A model generated the notes under the pieces. The model was given only the letters and a program-made list of their open reading frames with translations, ran no database searches and was not told where the DNA came from. This document shows positions 32,736 through 44,215 of a DNA stretch of 64,000 nt, piece by piece. Source of the stretch: Naganishia liquefaciens (Eukaryota > Basidiomycota > Tremellomycetes > Filobasidiales > Filobasidiaceae); NCBI GenBank assembly GCA_013423385.1, contig BLZA01000018.1, positions 310,001 to 374,000 on the forward strand. Reading direction: 5' to 3'. How positions within the stretch are numbered: the stretch's first letter is position 1; each line of letters opens with the position of its first letter. Made by a program: the position numbers and the translations under genes.

Positions 32736-34978
32736 ATGCACCGCATGCACCGCATCCTACGTCCGCATCCCATCCGCCGCTGCCTCGTCCGTAACATGTC
32801 CTCTGCCCGTGGCCCGCCTTTGCCTTACATCCAGCTGACGCCCGAAGAGGCACGCTTCTGCGACTTGCTCGATGATTTCGCGAGGGACGGCAGGAAGCGG
32901 ATCACCGTGCCGGCGGTCGAGGTCGAGATTCCAGAGGTCGAGTGTCGGATTGCAGGGGGGTGGGTCAGGGACAAGGTATGCTTTTCCAGAGGGATTTCGG
33001 GTTGGGTTGAACACTTCGGGCCCGGGTGCGCTGACAGGGAGAACATGCCCATCCACAGCTTCTCGGTCTGCCATCTTCAGACCTCGATATTACCCTTTCC
33101 ACATGTGCCGGCTATCCGTTCGCCGTGGCGTTTACTCACTACCTCACGACGCTCCCGCTCGATCCGCCAATTCCCATGCGGTCCATCGGTAAAGTCAATG
33201 CCAATCCCGACCAGAGCAAGCATCTCGAGACGGCAACGACGAATATCATGGGCTTGGAATGTGATTTCGTACAGCTGCGAAGCGAGGTCTACGCCGACGG
33301 GAGTCGGATCCCCACAGAGATTGCAAGTCATCTTGCGCTGCTGCCGGAATGGGAAGAATGTGGCTGACCCTGAATTTTATCCAGCGAATAGGAACACCCG
33401 AAGAAGACGCCCTCAGACGGGACATTACCATCAACACCCTCTTCTACAACGTGCACACCCGGCTCATCGAAGACCACACCCACCTCGGCCTATCCGACCT
33501 CGCTCACAAGCTCATCCGCACACCGCTCGAACCGCTCCAAACGTTCCGCGACGACCCACTTCGCGTACTCCGCTGCGTCCGCTTTGCGAGTCGGTTCGGA
33601 TACACACTCGTCAACGACGTCGCGGCCGCCATCAAGAACACCGAGATCCTCGATGCACTTCGGACGCGCATCTCGCGCGAACGGGTAGGCATCGAGCTCG
33701 AAAAAATGCTCAAGGGGCCCGACCCGCATCAATCCATCGCGCTCATCCATGCGCTCGATCTGTACCCGCACATTTTTTCCGTCAACCCGACGACGGTGCT
33801 CGCGTCGAGTTCCGCACCGCCGGCAGACGATTGCATCGATCCACCACCACCACCACCGACGTACTGTCCCGCTCCGCACACAAGGTTGGAATCCCGTCTT
33901 GCCGCGGATATCCTGCGCGCGCTCTTACCCTCCGGTGAGCTTGCGGCCCACTTGCATCCGACATTCCACTCGCACCTGGCGGTATCCGACGTCGACGTCG
34001 ACGTCGCGGGCAAATCGAGGGCCAAACATCTCTGGCTCGCCTGTGCGCTCGTGCCTTGTCGCGGAGGGATCGTCAAGGAGAAGAAAAAGGAGATTCCGCT
34101 GACCGAGGCTGTCATTCGGGAAGGTCTCAAGGTGCGTTTCTTTTTTTTTCTTGGTTTTTGTTTGTCCTGCGCATCGTCTCCCCCCCCCCCCGCCCCCGCC
34201 CGGCTTACACCTTGGCCCTTTTTCTCCAGCTGGGTAATGCCGAAGTGGGTGCCGTCTCGCGGATGTTTACGGCTGCATCGAAATTGTCACATCCGCATTC
34301 GGAAAACTATGAACAATCCACCATTCGCTCAAACATCGGTAGGTCGCCCGCCGCGTTACGTGATGCTTCTTCCGCTGACAATCGGTCAGGCAACCTGCTC
34401 CGTGACCCATCGGTTCACGATCCGTTGACGGACACGCACTGGTCCGTTTCACTGCTCTTTTCTTGTGTGCTAGATATCTTGCCGACATACAAAGCTACCG
34501 GTGACCTGCGAGGTGAGAATAATGCTCTCTTGGTGGCCAGACTCGGCGGGCTCATCTGCGTCATCCAGATCCGGCCATCATTGACATCATCAACAAGTAC
34601 AATGCGTTCGTGACGCTGATCGAGCAGCTCGGCTTGCCCCGCGCAATAGAAGAAAAGCCGCGGCTGGATGTAGGTTATGCTCGTTCCTGCAGATAGACAC
34701 GTTCTCATTCATTCCCTCTCCTCTTCCAGGGCAACGAAATCAACGCTCTCCTCGGCATCAAACCTTCCCCCATGACCCGAGTCCTTTTGCAAGAGGTCAT
34801 CACCTGGCAACTAGACCACCCGGACGCGACGCGAGAGGAATGCCAGGATTGGCTGTTACGGCGGCGAGAGGCAGGCACGTTGCCTGTGATGGAACAGCCG
34901 GTCAAGGGGAAGAAAACGCCGGGGCAAAAGGCGGGAAGGGGCGATGAGGAGCGGAGAAAGAAGGTGAGAAAGGAGTGA
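32736..34978 (+). CDS. CCA1: CCA-adding enzyme (tRNA nucleotidyltransferase)
   Basis: Adds the 3' CCA to tRNAs in nucleus/cytosol and mitochondria. Seven exons: 32736-32975, 33059-33322, 33385-34131, 34230-34338, 34390-34512, 34569-34669, 34730-34978; 1833 nt, 610 residues. Motif A: GGWVRDKLLGLPSSDLDIT with the metal-binding DLD. The nucleotide-template motif is present as EEDALRRDITINTLFYN, followed by LRVLRCVRFASRFGY and RISRERVGIELEKML. In-frame ATGs at 32736, 32745 and 32796 suggest alternative starts: the first 20 residues (MHRMHRILRPHPIRRCLVRN) look like a mitochondrial presequence, while the third ATG gives MSSARGPPL. The intron at 33323-33384 is GC-AG. The C-terminal tail is strongly basic. 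Confidence 0.93.
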
Positions 34979-35449
34979 TGGCGCTGGGTTCAAAACAGGC
35001 GATATGATGTCATTATGCCGGTTTATAACCATGCATTCCGAGAGGATCCGCGGCAGAGGTCTTGTACACAGCTGTGCGAATCCCTCGGTGGAGGGGTATG
35101 GCCGCAACACGGCGAAAGGGTTTCTCGAAATCGCGAGGCAGTCCTCTGAGGGCTATGCTTACGAGCATGTTCAGAGGCGGCCATCACGTTGCAATGATGG
35201 GCGTCATTCAGGTTTGAGCGATGCAGGGCTTCAGGCGTTTCCCTCAATTCGTGAAAGGCGGTCGGGGAAATACGGAGCAGTTCATCAAATGAAGGGCCAC
35301 CCGCCGCCGATCTCGTGATACGTTGTTAGCCAGAGATAAAGAAATAAAGGGAATCGAATCTGGGTGAAAAGCTCTTTTATCACCCGCATGAGAGCACTTT
35401 GTCCGGAACTTTATTCGCCCATCTAAACATTCCTCACTACAAGCGCAGT
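34979..35449. other. CCA1 3' flank
   Basis: About 470 nt with no gene that I can support. Confidence 0.35.
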
Positions 35450-36027
35450 ATGAGCAGCACATCGACTGATCGCACTCAGGGCAGCGACAGATACAAGAGT
35501 CTTCAGCTTTACCAGATCCGTGTTGGGGGAATTGGCTGAGAATATCCCAGCTTCCCAGCTCAACTACGAGACACTCCGAAGTCGCGAACCGACAGTTTTG
35601 TCTTGCGCCTTTGAGTCGAAGACATCAGGCATTGCAGACTGTTATGCGGAATCTATCACCGGATGCAGCGAGATGGACCGCATTCTCACAAATATCGACA
35701 AGGCGGACGAATCTCTGCTCGTCCTGAAAGGCGTTGCAGCGGATGTGAAAGCAGGGCTCAACTTTTTTCTTGCAAAGCAGACTCGAGGAGGAGTCGCCTT
35801 CGTTTATTACCCGCAGGTCCAATATTAACGACCAGGCCGTGCGACGACTTGCCATGGAGGTGCTCAACAACGAAGACGCGCTCAAACAGATGCCATACCA
35901 CGAGGACTTTGATGTTTTTGACGCTGTTCATATTGTGGTACAAGTAGTTGTATCTTCTTCATTCGACCGCTTGGAACATTTGGCTTCAGGCTTGAAGGTC
36001 CTGATCCGAGACGGCGTTCCCGAATGA
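35450..36027 (+). CDS. Doubtful small gene, two overlapping open frames
   Basis: An ATG at 35450 opens MSSTSTDRTQGS... . A frame from 35520 to 35828 (with TNIDKADESLLVLKG) and a second frame from 35770 to 36027 (NINDQAVRRLAMEV, YHEDFDVFDAVHIVV) both have protein-like composition with amphipathic helices. They overlap by about 60 nt in different frames. No GT-AG intron joins them in phase, and the only way to enter the first frame from the ATG needs an intron of about 31 nt, too short for this genome. It may be a real gene with an unusual structure, a decayed gene, or chance. No family recognised. Confidence 0.25.
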
Positions 36028-36351
36028 CCCGGGTCATTATAGACGCGCCACTTCTCGAGACACCTTTCAGGGATTCACTGCTCGCAGTACCGGTATCGAG
36101 GGCGACGGACCCGAAAGGCTGGCGGAGAGAGAAGCCATAGCTCAATATCCGCCTGAGAGCCTTGAGCGCGGCTCCAAAGCTACTCTTTCCAGGTCTCGAG
36201 AAGTAGCATCCGCCAGCGGTTTGCCTGTACATGTCGAGTCTTTGTACGAGAATATATGTAGGAATGTCGAGGGAAAAGCCAAGAATGCTCTCGCCAATAA
36301 TGATCGCTTCCTTCATGATTCAAGCCGACATTCCGCTAGTCTGGTCGGCAT
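36028..36351. other. OGG1 3' flank
   Basis: About 320 nt with no supportable gene; open frames on both strands lack motifs. Confidence 0.35.
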
Positions 36352-38466
36352 TTACGTTCCACCTGAATCTGTCGGTCCCAGAGGGTCCACCTCCAACTTG
36401 TCACACCGCACAGCATACCGCTCCGCCCGTCGACTCGCCTTCCTCGCCGTCCCATCCCCTGCATCTGCCTCACCCTTTATACGCTCTCCCTGCTGCAACG
36501 ATCCTTTCTCGCTCCCCAACAGATCACTGATCCGCGTCGTCGTTGTGGTCGTCACCGTCGTCATTTTTCGCGCGACTTTTCCGCCTGCTTTGGATGTCGA
36601 TTTCCGTGCACCCGATTCCAAAGGCTCGACGTGCCGCTTGCGTTTCCGCGTCGTCGTCGTCGTCGCGACTGCCGGCGGGACATCAAGCATCTCCTCCGAG
36701 ACGACCGATGCCGAGCTCTTGACTTGCCGGCGCTGTCTCGACCGTCGTCCGTTGATTTCCTCTGAGCGGTCGCTTTCCTCTGGCCCGCCGCCGCCGCCGC
36801 CGCCACCGACGAGCAACACTTCCTCCTTGACCATCACTGTCTGCTCGACCTTGACGCCTACGACCGCAGTCGACCCCTTGAGATCCGCCGCAAACATGAC
36901 CGACTGACACCATCCTGCCAGCCCGGACGCATGGTCGTCGCTGCCCCATATCCCCGCGAGGAATTCCTGAACGGCATTGTACACGGCCTCGGTCGAGGTC
37001 GCTTTCGATTTCAACTTGGCCGGGAACCGGGGATGACGTGCGGCGATTTGCTGCAAGTGGGTATCAATCGGAACGATGTGGTGCTGTACGGGCGCGCGCG
37101 CGCAAAAAGGGTCAGCCAAACCCCCCCCCCCCCTTCCTCGCGGCACGATCCGCGGGAACTCACCCGATCAAGACTCATCAGTCCGATGCAGTCCGCGACT
37201 TTCCGCCCGACGCCCTTGAGCGCCAACAATTCCTCGCGCCACGGTGCGCCCTCGGTTCTCAACCCGTGCAAAAACGCCTCGACACCGCGTACATCCCTGA
37301 CCTCCCCCGTCGTTTCCCCCTCGGTTGTGTCCTCGGTCTCCTCGGACTCCTCGCCAAGCAACGCCCGTTCCTCGTGCGTCCCATGCGCACAAACGAGCGT
37401 CCGCACCGCCGCGGCGATAAATCCTGCCCGGTAGCCGAACCCGAGGTCCCGAAGGGTATGTTCGAGGTGGTGGGTCGTCGTCGCCGTCGCCGTCCCCGTC
37501 CCCGTCCCCGTCCCCGACGCAGCGGCAGAACGGGATTGACTTAAGAGATCGATCGGGCGTGGGAAGAGGTGGTAGGTCGTGGTAGAAATGACGTCGGTGT
37601 CGGGTGTCGCGGATGGGTCCGCAGACGGAGCGGGTAGAGTGATGAGCGGCGGGGAAAAGTGTCGACAGAGACGATGCATGAGGGATGTGATTCTGGGTAC
37701 ATTGTTGGCCGAGGAAGTGATAAAGCTGGAGCCAAGGGGAAGCGTCATAATCAGGCGTCGGGCGGGAAGGGCGTCGGACGTCGGGCGAGGGACTCACGAC
37801 AGCAGACATTCCCATGGATCTTGCCTTAGGACTCTCACCCCGGTCGGCACCCCTCCCCTCTCCCTCGTCTTTCCAAACAATGCCGGATCCCCATGCGCCC
37901 ACGCGTCGTACACCCCGTTCAAACTCCCATACTCGGCCGTCACGTGGACGTTGAACAGATCGACGAGGTAGGCGCGGTCGGTCGCCGGGTGCGGAGGGAG
38001 GGAGGTGTAGTAGATCCTGGATGGGGTTTGACGGAGGAAGAGGATGCGCGGTGGGTTGGGGATGGCGCGGGACCATTCGTCGGTTGGAAGGGAGGGAGGC
38101 GTGTCGAATGATGGCTCGGGGTTGACGAGCGGGGAAGGGTCGGTTGGTTCTTGCTTAATAGGCGTTTCTGGTTCTTGCTTGACGGGCGGCCCTGGTTCTT
38201 GCTTAACAAACGTCCGCGACTCTCCCTCCACCGTATCCCCAACCCTTTCTGCCATCCATCCCCTCTGAATCCCCTGCCGATGCCACAAAAACGTCTGCCC
38301 AACAGGCAACGTACTGCATTCAAACCCTCAGCGCTACGAACCCGCCGCAACCCCGGAATCGCCACACTTACTGCCTCAAATCGAGCTCATCAACCGGAAT
38401 CTCGAGCGCGTGCCATTGTTCCGGGAAGCGGGGCCGTTCATCCGCGCCCGTTGTTGCCGTTGACAT
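36352..38466 (-). CDS. OGG1: 8-oxoguanine DNA glycosylase/AP lyase
   Basis: Removes 8-oxoguanine opposite C and nicks the abasic site. Four exons (minus): 38466-38372, 38313-37798, 37725-37164, 37083-36352; 1905 nt, 634 residues. The N-terminal part has the family TLPVGQTFLWHR block, interrupted by a Lys/Glu/Pro-rich insertion with KQEP repeats. The helix-hairpin-helix is LLALKGVGRKVADCIGLMSL with catalytic Lys, followed by the catalytic Asp in HIVPIDTHL. After the conserved domain come about 155 residues, low in complexity, with a Gly run and a basic cluster TRKRKRH that may be a nuclear signal. An in-frame ATG at 38532 would add a basic, acid-free leader (MQRPLALASTTCRRLGLA), so a mitochondrial form is possible. 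The protein is much longer than yeast Ogg1 (about 376 residues). Confidence 0.9.
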
Positions 38467-38722
38467 GATTGTTGTTCGTGCGAGTCCGAGTCTGCGGCAC
38501 GTGGTCGAGGCGAGGGCGAGGGGGCGCTGCATGGCAGGCACACCGCACACGTCGGGCACCTGAAACACGAGGCGGCCCGCGGTTTCACCTGCTGCGCCGA
38601 CGATCGCCCCCCGCGGATGCAAACCGCCCAGCGGCCCTGTGCATTCATTCCATCAGCGTTCCATCAACGCACACCACCCTCGACCGGATCATCCGCTGCC
38701 GTTGCCTCTCGCACAGCCCACA
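38467..38722. promoter_or_regulatory. Shared upstream region of OGG1 (-) and SRP receptor beta (+)
   Basis: 256 nt between the chosen start codons (190 if OGG1 begins at 38532). Both promoters must lie here; no element recognised. Confidence 0.45.
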
Positions 38723-39742
38723 ATGCCCGACCCGCTGCTCATCCTCGTCGCCCTCGTTGCGGCGACGTTTTTCGCCGCACTGATCCTTCGTGGACATGTG
38801 CTTCCGCGTGTGTCGGGAGGAGCGGGGAAAGGGGTCCCGGTCGTGGCACTCACGGGTGCACCAGATTCGGGCAAGACGACGCTCTTTTCCGCGGTACGCT
38901 ACGGTTTGGCGCGAGTGAGTAACTGACTGACATGTCGCTCGCCAGCTCGCATTCGAAAGTCGGCCGAAAACACATACATCGTTGACGACCTCGTCTGCCA
39001 AGGTCACCCTGCCCACGAACCCCGAGGCCTCATGGGTCCTGCTCGACCTACCGGGCCACGCGCGAATGCGTCAACAAACGCAAACCGCACTGAACAATCC
39101 TGATCTGCGTGGCGTGGTGTTTCTCGTGGATATCGCAGCGTTGATCAGGAACGCGAGCGTCGTGGCCGAGTACGTCCCCCCCTCCCCCGTTTGCACACGC
39201 CCGTCAGGGCGCCTCGCTGATTATCTTCCCGCCCTCTGTCTGGTAGAGACCTTATCCACGTCCTCACCACCCTCACCGCCCGTTCCATCCGCAACCCCAC
39301 CCTCCCGACCCCACACCTCCTCATCCTCGCCACCAAATCCGACCTCCTCCCGAGCGCAACCGCCTCTCGCAGCACGCTCGCGCACGACCGTCTCATCGCG
39401 CTCCTCGCTCGGGAACTCGACCGCGTGAAAGCCGCCCGCGCACATACGACCGGTCGGATCGACACCATCGAGCGAATCCCCGGGTCGGCGTCGGCGTCGT
39501 CGAATCCATTTTCATTCATCACATGGTTCTTTTCCGGTAGTGCTACCCCATCAACGACATCGCAAGCGGACGAATCATCCATCCTCGAACGGGCAGAAGA
39601 TGCCCTATGGGGCGACGCCGCCGGGGGGAACGGCTTCCGGTTCGAAAATATCGAGGGCGTCGAGGTGGAGTTTGGGGTCGCGAGTGCTGTCAAGGGTCAG
39701 GAAGGGTTGACCGAGGTGCGGGATTGGTTGGAGGGGTTGTAG
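38723..39742 (+). CDS. SRP102: Signal recognition particle receptor subunit beta
   Basis: A membrane-anchored small GTPase of the ER that tethers SRP receptor alpha and helps target ribosomes to the translocon. Three exons: 38723-38893, 38946-39169, 39247-39742; 891 nt, 296 residues. Residues 3-22 form a single transmembrane helix (DPLLILVALVAATFFAALIL). GTPase motifs: G1 GAPDSGKTTLF, a Thr-containing switch I region (TSLTTSSAK), G3 DLPGHARMR, G4 ATKSD. The C-terminal third contains a Ser-rich insertion around WFFSGSATPSTTSQ. It is divergent from OGG1. The second intron has a C-rich tract. Confidence 0.9.
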
Positions 39743-40514
39743 GGGGTAGGGGGGGGGGAGGGGGGGAAGAATCCCGGAGAGACGACAAATCGGAAATGCA
39801 TAGATGAAGTCTTGGACTTTCTACGCCGCAATCATTCGCCTCACGGCTTGAATCCCCCCGCCCGCTGTACACCCTGATCTCGAAAATCCTGAAACGCCCA
39901 ATGCCCTTTCCTTGGCGTTAATCTTTCCGCAATAGCCAGCTTGCGCGAATCGTACCGCCACATACAGACGCGTGTTCCTTTCTGCCTCGTCGCGCGAGTG
40001 GCCTTTCGGTAGTGGTTCAAGATTCGGGACCTCGTGCGTTTTAATGCGACGGGAACAACAGTGCGTCCGATCGATGCCTGGGATGAGCTTGTGGAAACGG
40101 TTGGTCAGCCATTAGAGTCATTGAGCGGGGAGACGTCGGTCGGGGAAAGGGTCTTGCAGCGGACTCCCAGCGGACTCCCAGCGGACTCCCACCGAACGAG
40201 TCTATTCAGTCTCATGATAGCCAAGACAATGACGCAGGGACCGCATTCTTCCCCCCCCCCACACACGACTTCCCGCCTCCCTCAGCCCCCTCTCTCGCCT
40301 GCCCATCGCCCGAACCAGACAAAACGTAAATGTCTAAAGTTATACGCTAGTGTTACAAGGATGAAAACAACAAGGGCTACACAGTCCTCCGGTCTCCGCG
40401 CGCTACGTCCACTGGTACCCTGCAGATGCCGGACGTATCAGCCGTCTAGACACGGGCGGGCGCTGAGGTCGACCGGAACATACCACATCACGTCGATTAG
40501 GTCGTAGACAGGCA
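39743..40514. other. Convergent 3' region of SRP102 and KRE6
   Basis: About 770 nt with no supportable gene. It includes a G-rich tract just after the SRP102 stop (near 39744-39769), a short tandem repeat at 40158, and a C run near 40249-40260. The 157-codon forward frame at 40034-40507 has no motif. Confidence 0.4.
40158..40190. repeat. Short tandem repeat, 11 nt unit, three copies
   Basis: Three perfect copies of agcggactccc in a row, lying in the noncoding region between SRP102 and KRE6. Probably a replication-slippage minisatellite. Confidence 0.8.
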
Positions 40515-43220
40515 TTAACACTGTTCAGGCATGAGATTAGCCACCGGGGACAAGAATTCAAACGACGCGAGCCGGCGAAAAAGGACGCACAGTATCCACG
40601 AGTCTGTTCTTGGGGAACGTGTACCCGGCATCGGCAAAGATCGTCAAATTGGGACTGGAGGGGGCGTCACATGATCAGCAAAGAGAGGCAATGGTCTCAC
40701 TCCTACGCCGCGCACGCACTTGGTATACGCATTTTCGTGAGCGGCAATGTATTCGGCCGTCGGGTAGTCATCGGGGTTGCATCCGACCGTGCCCAAACCG
40801 TCCTTGGTGAAGACTCGGACATAATCTACGGAAAGCCGAATGATTCAGCTCGTCGTCGCGCATACCTGCCGACCGGGACTCACCAATATGCATCTCGTTG
40901 GGGAAATTGAGCTGGGTGAACGTGACCGACTGGAAGTTGTTCGACATTCCGAAATTGAGAATAATGTACATTGGTTCCTCGGGAATGATTCGGTCTCCAA
41001 TCTCGGATATCGGATTCGCCCGGATGGCCGACGCATGAACAGTCCAGCTTCGCACGCCGTTGGCGACCCACGCAATGTACCCATTCTCTCGGTCATTCGT
41101 ATCGGCGTACCATTCCATGGCGTACGTGTTATAGTCGCCACTCGTGTTGGTATAAACATTGTTCGGAACATATGTCAGTGCACTGACGGCCTGTTGGAAC
41201 TCGCCGCCTCGGTAGCTATTCCACTTGGTGATGGTCGGATCATAGATTTGATAGTCGGACGAGCTGTTGAATGGGTAGTAGTAGGCATCGTACGGCGCCA
41301 GTTGCAGCGACTGAGACATTTCACCGGTCGCGACAGAGACATCGATCTGCAAGGCACGAGACGGCCGTCAGCACAAGCCGCCGGAGCATTCCACCTCAGA
41401 GACTTGCCTGGGCCTCGATCACATCGATTTCCGGTGCAGCACGGCCTCGGTAAGTGCCGTCGCTGAGCTTGGGTCCAGGGTGATCTTCGCCGTCACATGT
41501 GCATCGCGAAAGTCTTTGTCCGGGCAGGTAGCTCAGAGGATTTCCATTGTTACCTTCTAGCGTCGATGCGGGACCGGTGCCGTTGGGATAAGTCTGGTTG
41601 GGCAGGGTGCCAAGGTCGCACGTATCGTAAGTATAAGCTGGAAGGCGGTCGTCAGTCTGTGATTCTGCCGTGTATTAGGGTACATCAACTTACGCCTTGA
41701 TAAAAGAAGAGGCGATTTGCGCAAGAAGATGAGTACCCCAACAAACGCGAACGTTGAGCGCGCGAAACTTACCACATCTGCAGTACGTGAAAAGCTGTCA
41801 TCAGCAAGGTCCCACATCACACGCGTCACGAAAACTTACGCCTTCCGTCGTCGCACCATAGCCAGCTCGACCAAGGTTACCCATTGTCCACACACCGGGC
41901 CAGAATCCTCCGACATCGTTGACACCAGGCAGCGAGACCGAGACTTGGGTCGAGGACATGAGCAAGAGCGCTCGACGCGACGGTCTGCACCCTCGAACTC
42001 ACCTTCGAGATAGACGCCATGCGAGAAACAGAGCTTGTTCCAACTCTGCAACATACCACTCTTGAAATTCAAGTCGTGAATCGGCTCCTCCGTCATCGTG
42101 ATCACCAGCTTGCCGTCCCGGGTCGTAATGGCACTCGGGTCGTACCACTCAAAGTCACCCGTCGGCCAGTAGTGGAAATCGACGCCCTCCCAGTACGGAT
42201 CGTCACCGGGGAAAAACGTACGTCCATCAACGCTGAATTCGTCACTGAAAACAAGGGTATAGTCGGATCCATCGAATCCCTTGCGGGTGTACGCCTCGGC
42301 GGGCGTGTCCGGGTCAATCATCGAGGGAAAGTTGCCGAGCTGGGGAACCTGACCGGTCGAATTGATGCCGCCGAGGTTGAACCCGGGCGTCGCGCTGCCT
42401 TCGTCTTTCCGATCGTCCCGGAAATGCACAATGATGGGGAACCCACCAAAGAGCATGATCAGACCGGCGAGCAGGATGAAAATCGTGGCGACATTGAGCC
42501 AGCCTCGCGCGCTCCACAGCTCGAAATTATGCCGTTCATCTTTCCCGCTCGGGTCCGCCGTATGCAGGGCATCATCCATCTCGTCGTCCTTGTCATTCCA
42601 CAAATAAACGCCCGTCCCTGTCGTCGTCTGCTGTGATGGCCCGCCCGTCGACCGCGCCGCCGGACGCACACCGGGCGCAGTGTAGTGGCCCTTGTAGTCG
42701 CTCGCGTACGATGCCTCGGAGACGTTGGAGGAGAATCTGTTGGGCTGCGGCATCGGCGGAGTAGCGATGTGCCCTCGGCCGTTGCCAAGGAGCGGTTGTT
42801 CTTGTGGGTAGCTTTGCGGCAGGGTGTACTGCGCCGGGCCATTCCGTCAGCGGGCGGAATCCATCAGCTGTAAATGTTATTCAAGGCTGACTCACAGCAT
42901 ATGGTCCGTACCCTCCGCCGACTTCCCCACGAGCGATCCCGCTCGCCTCGCTGCTGGAATTATCACTGTGCGTGCGTGGCAACCCGGCAGCCGATCCTCC
43001 GGCTGCTGTACGCGGTTGACTTGACATTACGGGCGATAGTTCGTAAGCTGCTTGAGCGTCACTGAATGGATTGTGGGCCTGCGTAGGTGAATGGCTGATC
43101 GGGATGGGAATCAGCACGATATCGATGGTGGCCTTTGCGCGCGAAACCTGAGACTCACTTGGGCACAAAGGTATATTCTCCTGTATTCCGATCTCTGACG
43201 TTGGTCTCGTTTCTCACCAT
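40515..43220 (-). CDS. KRE6: KRE6/SKN1-type beta-1,6-glucan synthesis protein (GH16-like, type II membrane)
   Basis: Kre6/Skn1 proteins are secretory-pathway membrane proteins needed for beta-1,6-glucan in the cell wall. Eleven exons (minus): 43220-43159, 43094-42896, 42828-42003, 41943-41840, 41777-41773, 41695-41694, 41637-41408, 41346-40884, 40825-40720, 40654-40591, 40520-40515; 2067 nt, 688 residues. An N-terminal cytoplasmic tail with NPFSDAQAAYEL is followed by one transmembrane helix (VATIFILLAGLIMLFGGFPI). The lumenal GH16-like domain has TLVFSDEFSVDGRTF, GGFWPGVWTMGNLGRAGY, WPYTYDTCDLGTLPNQT and the catalytic-type APEIDVIEAQ. The end FPKNRLVDTC is family-like. Two micro-exons (5 and 2 nt) and a 6-nt last exon are needed to keep frame and motif. 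The intron at 41347-41407 is GC-AG. KRE6 versus SKN1 cannot be separated here. Confidence 0.9.
41694..41777 (-). other. KRE6: Two micro-exons of KRE6 (5 nt and 2 nt)
   Basis: On the minus strand, exon atgtg (41777-41773) and exon gc (41695-41694) are each flanked by an AG acceptor and a gtaagt donor. The three introns around them are 61, 77 and 56 nt, normal for this genome. Together they add 7 nt and supply the codons for Met-Trp and the first base of Pro in the family motif EGMWPYTYDTC. Leaving either out breaks the frame. Confidence 0.75.
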
Positions 43221-44215
43221 CTGATCAGCCCCAAACGGCGTGAAGAGCAGGCGCGGGAAGCGTCGGGAAAAACGGTGTTTTCACAAAGGGAGCGAGCGCA
43301 ACAAGAGTGAGCTGGCTGGGCTGGATGCACACGCCGACGAGGGTGATGCGACGGAACTGCGTTCGTCGCGCCGTATTGTCCGTATCGATCAAACGAGGTC
43401 AGCGTCAGGGAAGAGGGAAAGGGATGATTACACCCAAAACCACGCTTGATCGCTCGCTCGATTCCTGGCTCCCCGGGGGCAAGTGAGGAGCGCCAGGGGC
43501 AGTGCGAGAGGACGGAAAGAGGCGGGTATAGGCGCGTAAAGGCGGGATGAAACCTTGCCAAAAAAGGCGTCTTCTGACAGAATATAGCGCTTGAGTACGC
43601 GCAAGCCGGAATCTTGCTGCAGAAATCACTCTGATCGACCACAAAAGGGCCTAAAACCCTGCCCCTTCCATCGTCTCTTGTTTAGAATTGCTGACGGCTG
43701 ACCCGACTCGTTTTGTTTCCGCAGCTGAGCCCGTAGCGTGCTGGCGTGCTAAAAGGAGGCGATGCCAACGCGCTTTTCCAAGACGCGCTCGGTCGATCGC
43801 CCCGAGAAAAGGGCAGTCACCCGCAACATTCGATCTCGCTCAGCCCCGCTGCCAAGCGCAACGTGCGCGGGCATGGCGAGTCAGCGCGAGCGCGGGCGGC
43901 GGTCATGAGAATTCGTCAGTGGCCGGCGATCTTTTGCGGCCGGGATGTGAGGTGAGATGATATCAAGACGCGATGCGATGGCTGGCGAGCTGCAGGCAGT
44001 TGTACAAGTCTAGGTCGTTCATGAGCGGAGTAAAAATTCCGACGGGTCATGCACGTCGTCGAGTCTCGAGGTTCAGGCGGGCCAATGTCGCATGACGCGT
44101 ATCACTATTTGCGCTTCATACAATGGATCCCACAGTCACGTTGCGCCGCACGTGAGGCCATCAATGAAGCATGCATCTTCACGTATACAACTCGCTGAGC
44201 TCAAAACGGCACAAA
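43221..44215. other. KRE6 upstream region
   Basis: About 1 kb with no supportable gene: KRE6 promoter and possibly a long 5' untranslated region, then the PDX3 3' flank. Confidence 0.4.

Noticed and set aside
36221-37434. Long forward open frames opposite OGG1
   Set aside because: They are antisense shadows over GC-rich, low-complexity OGG1 coding sequence.
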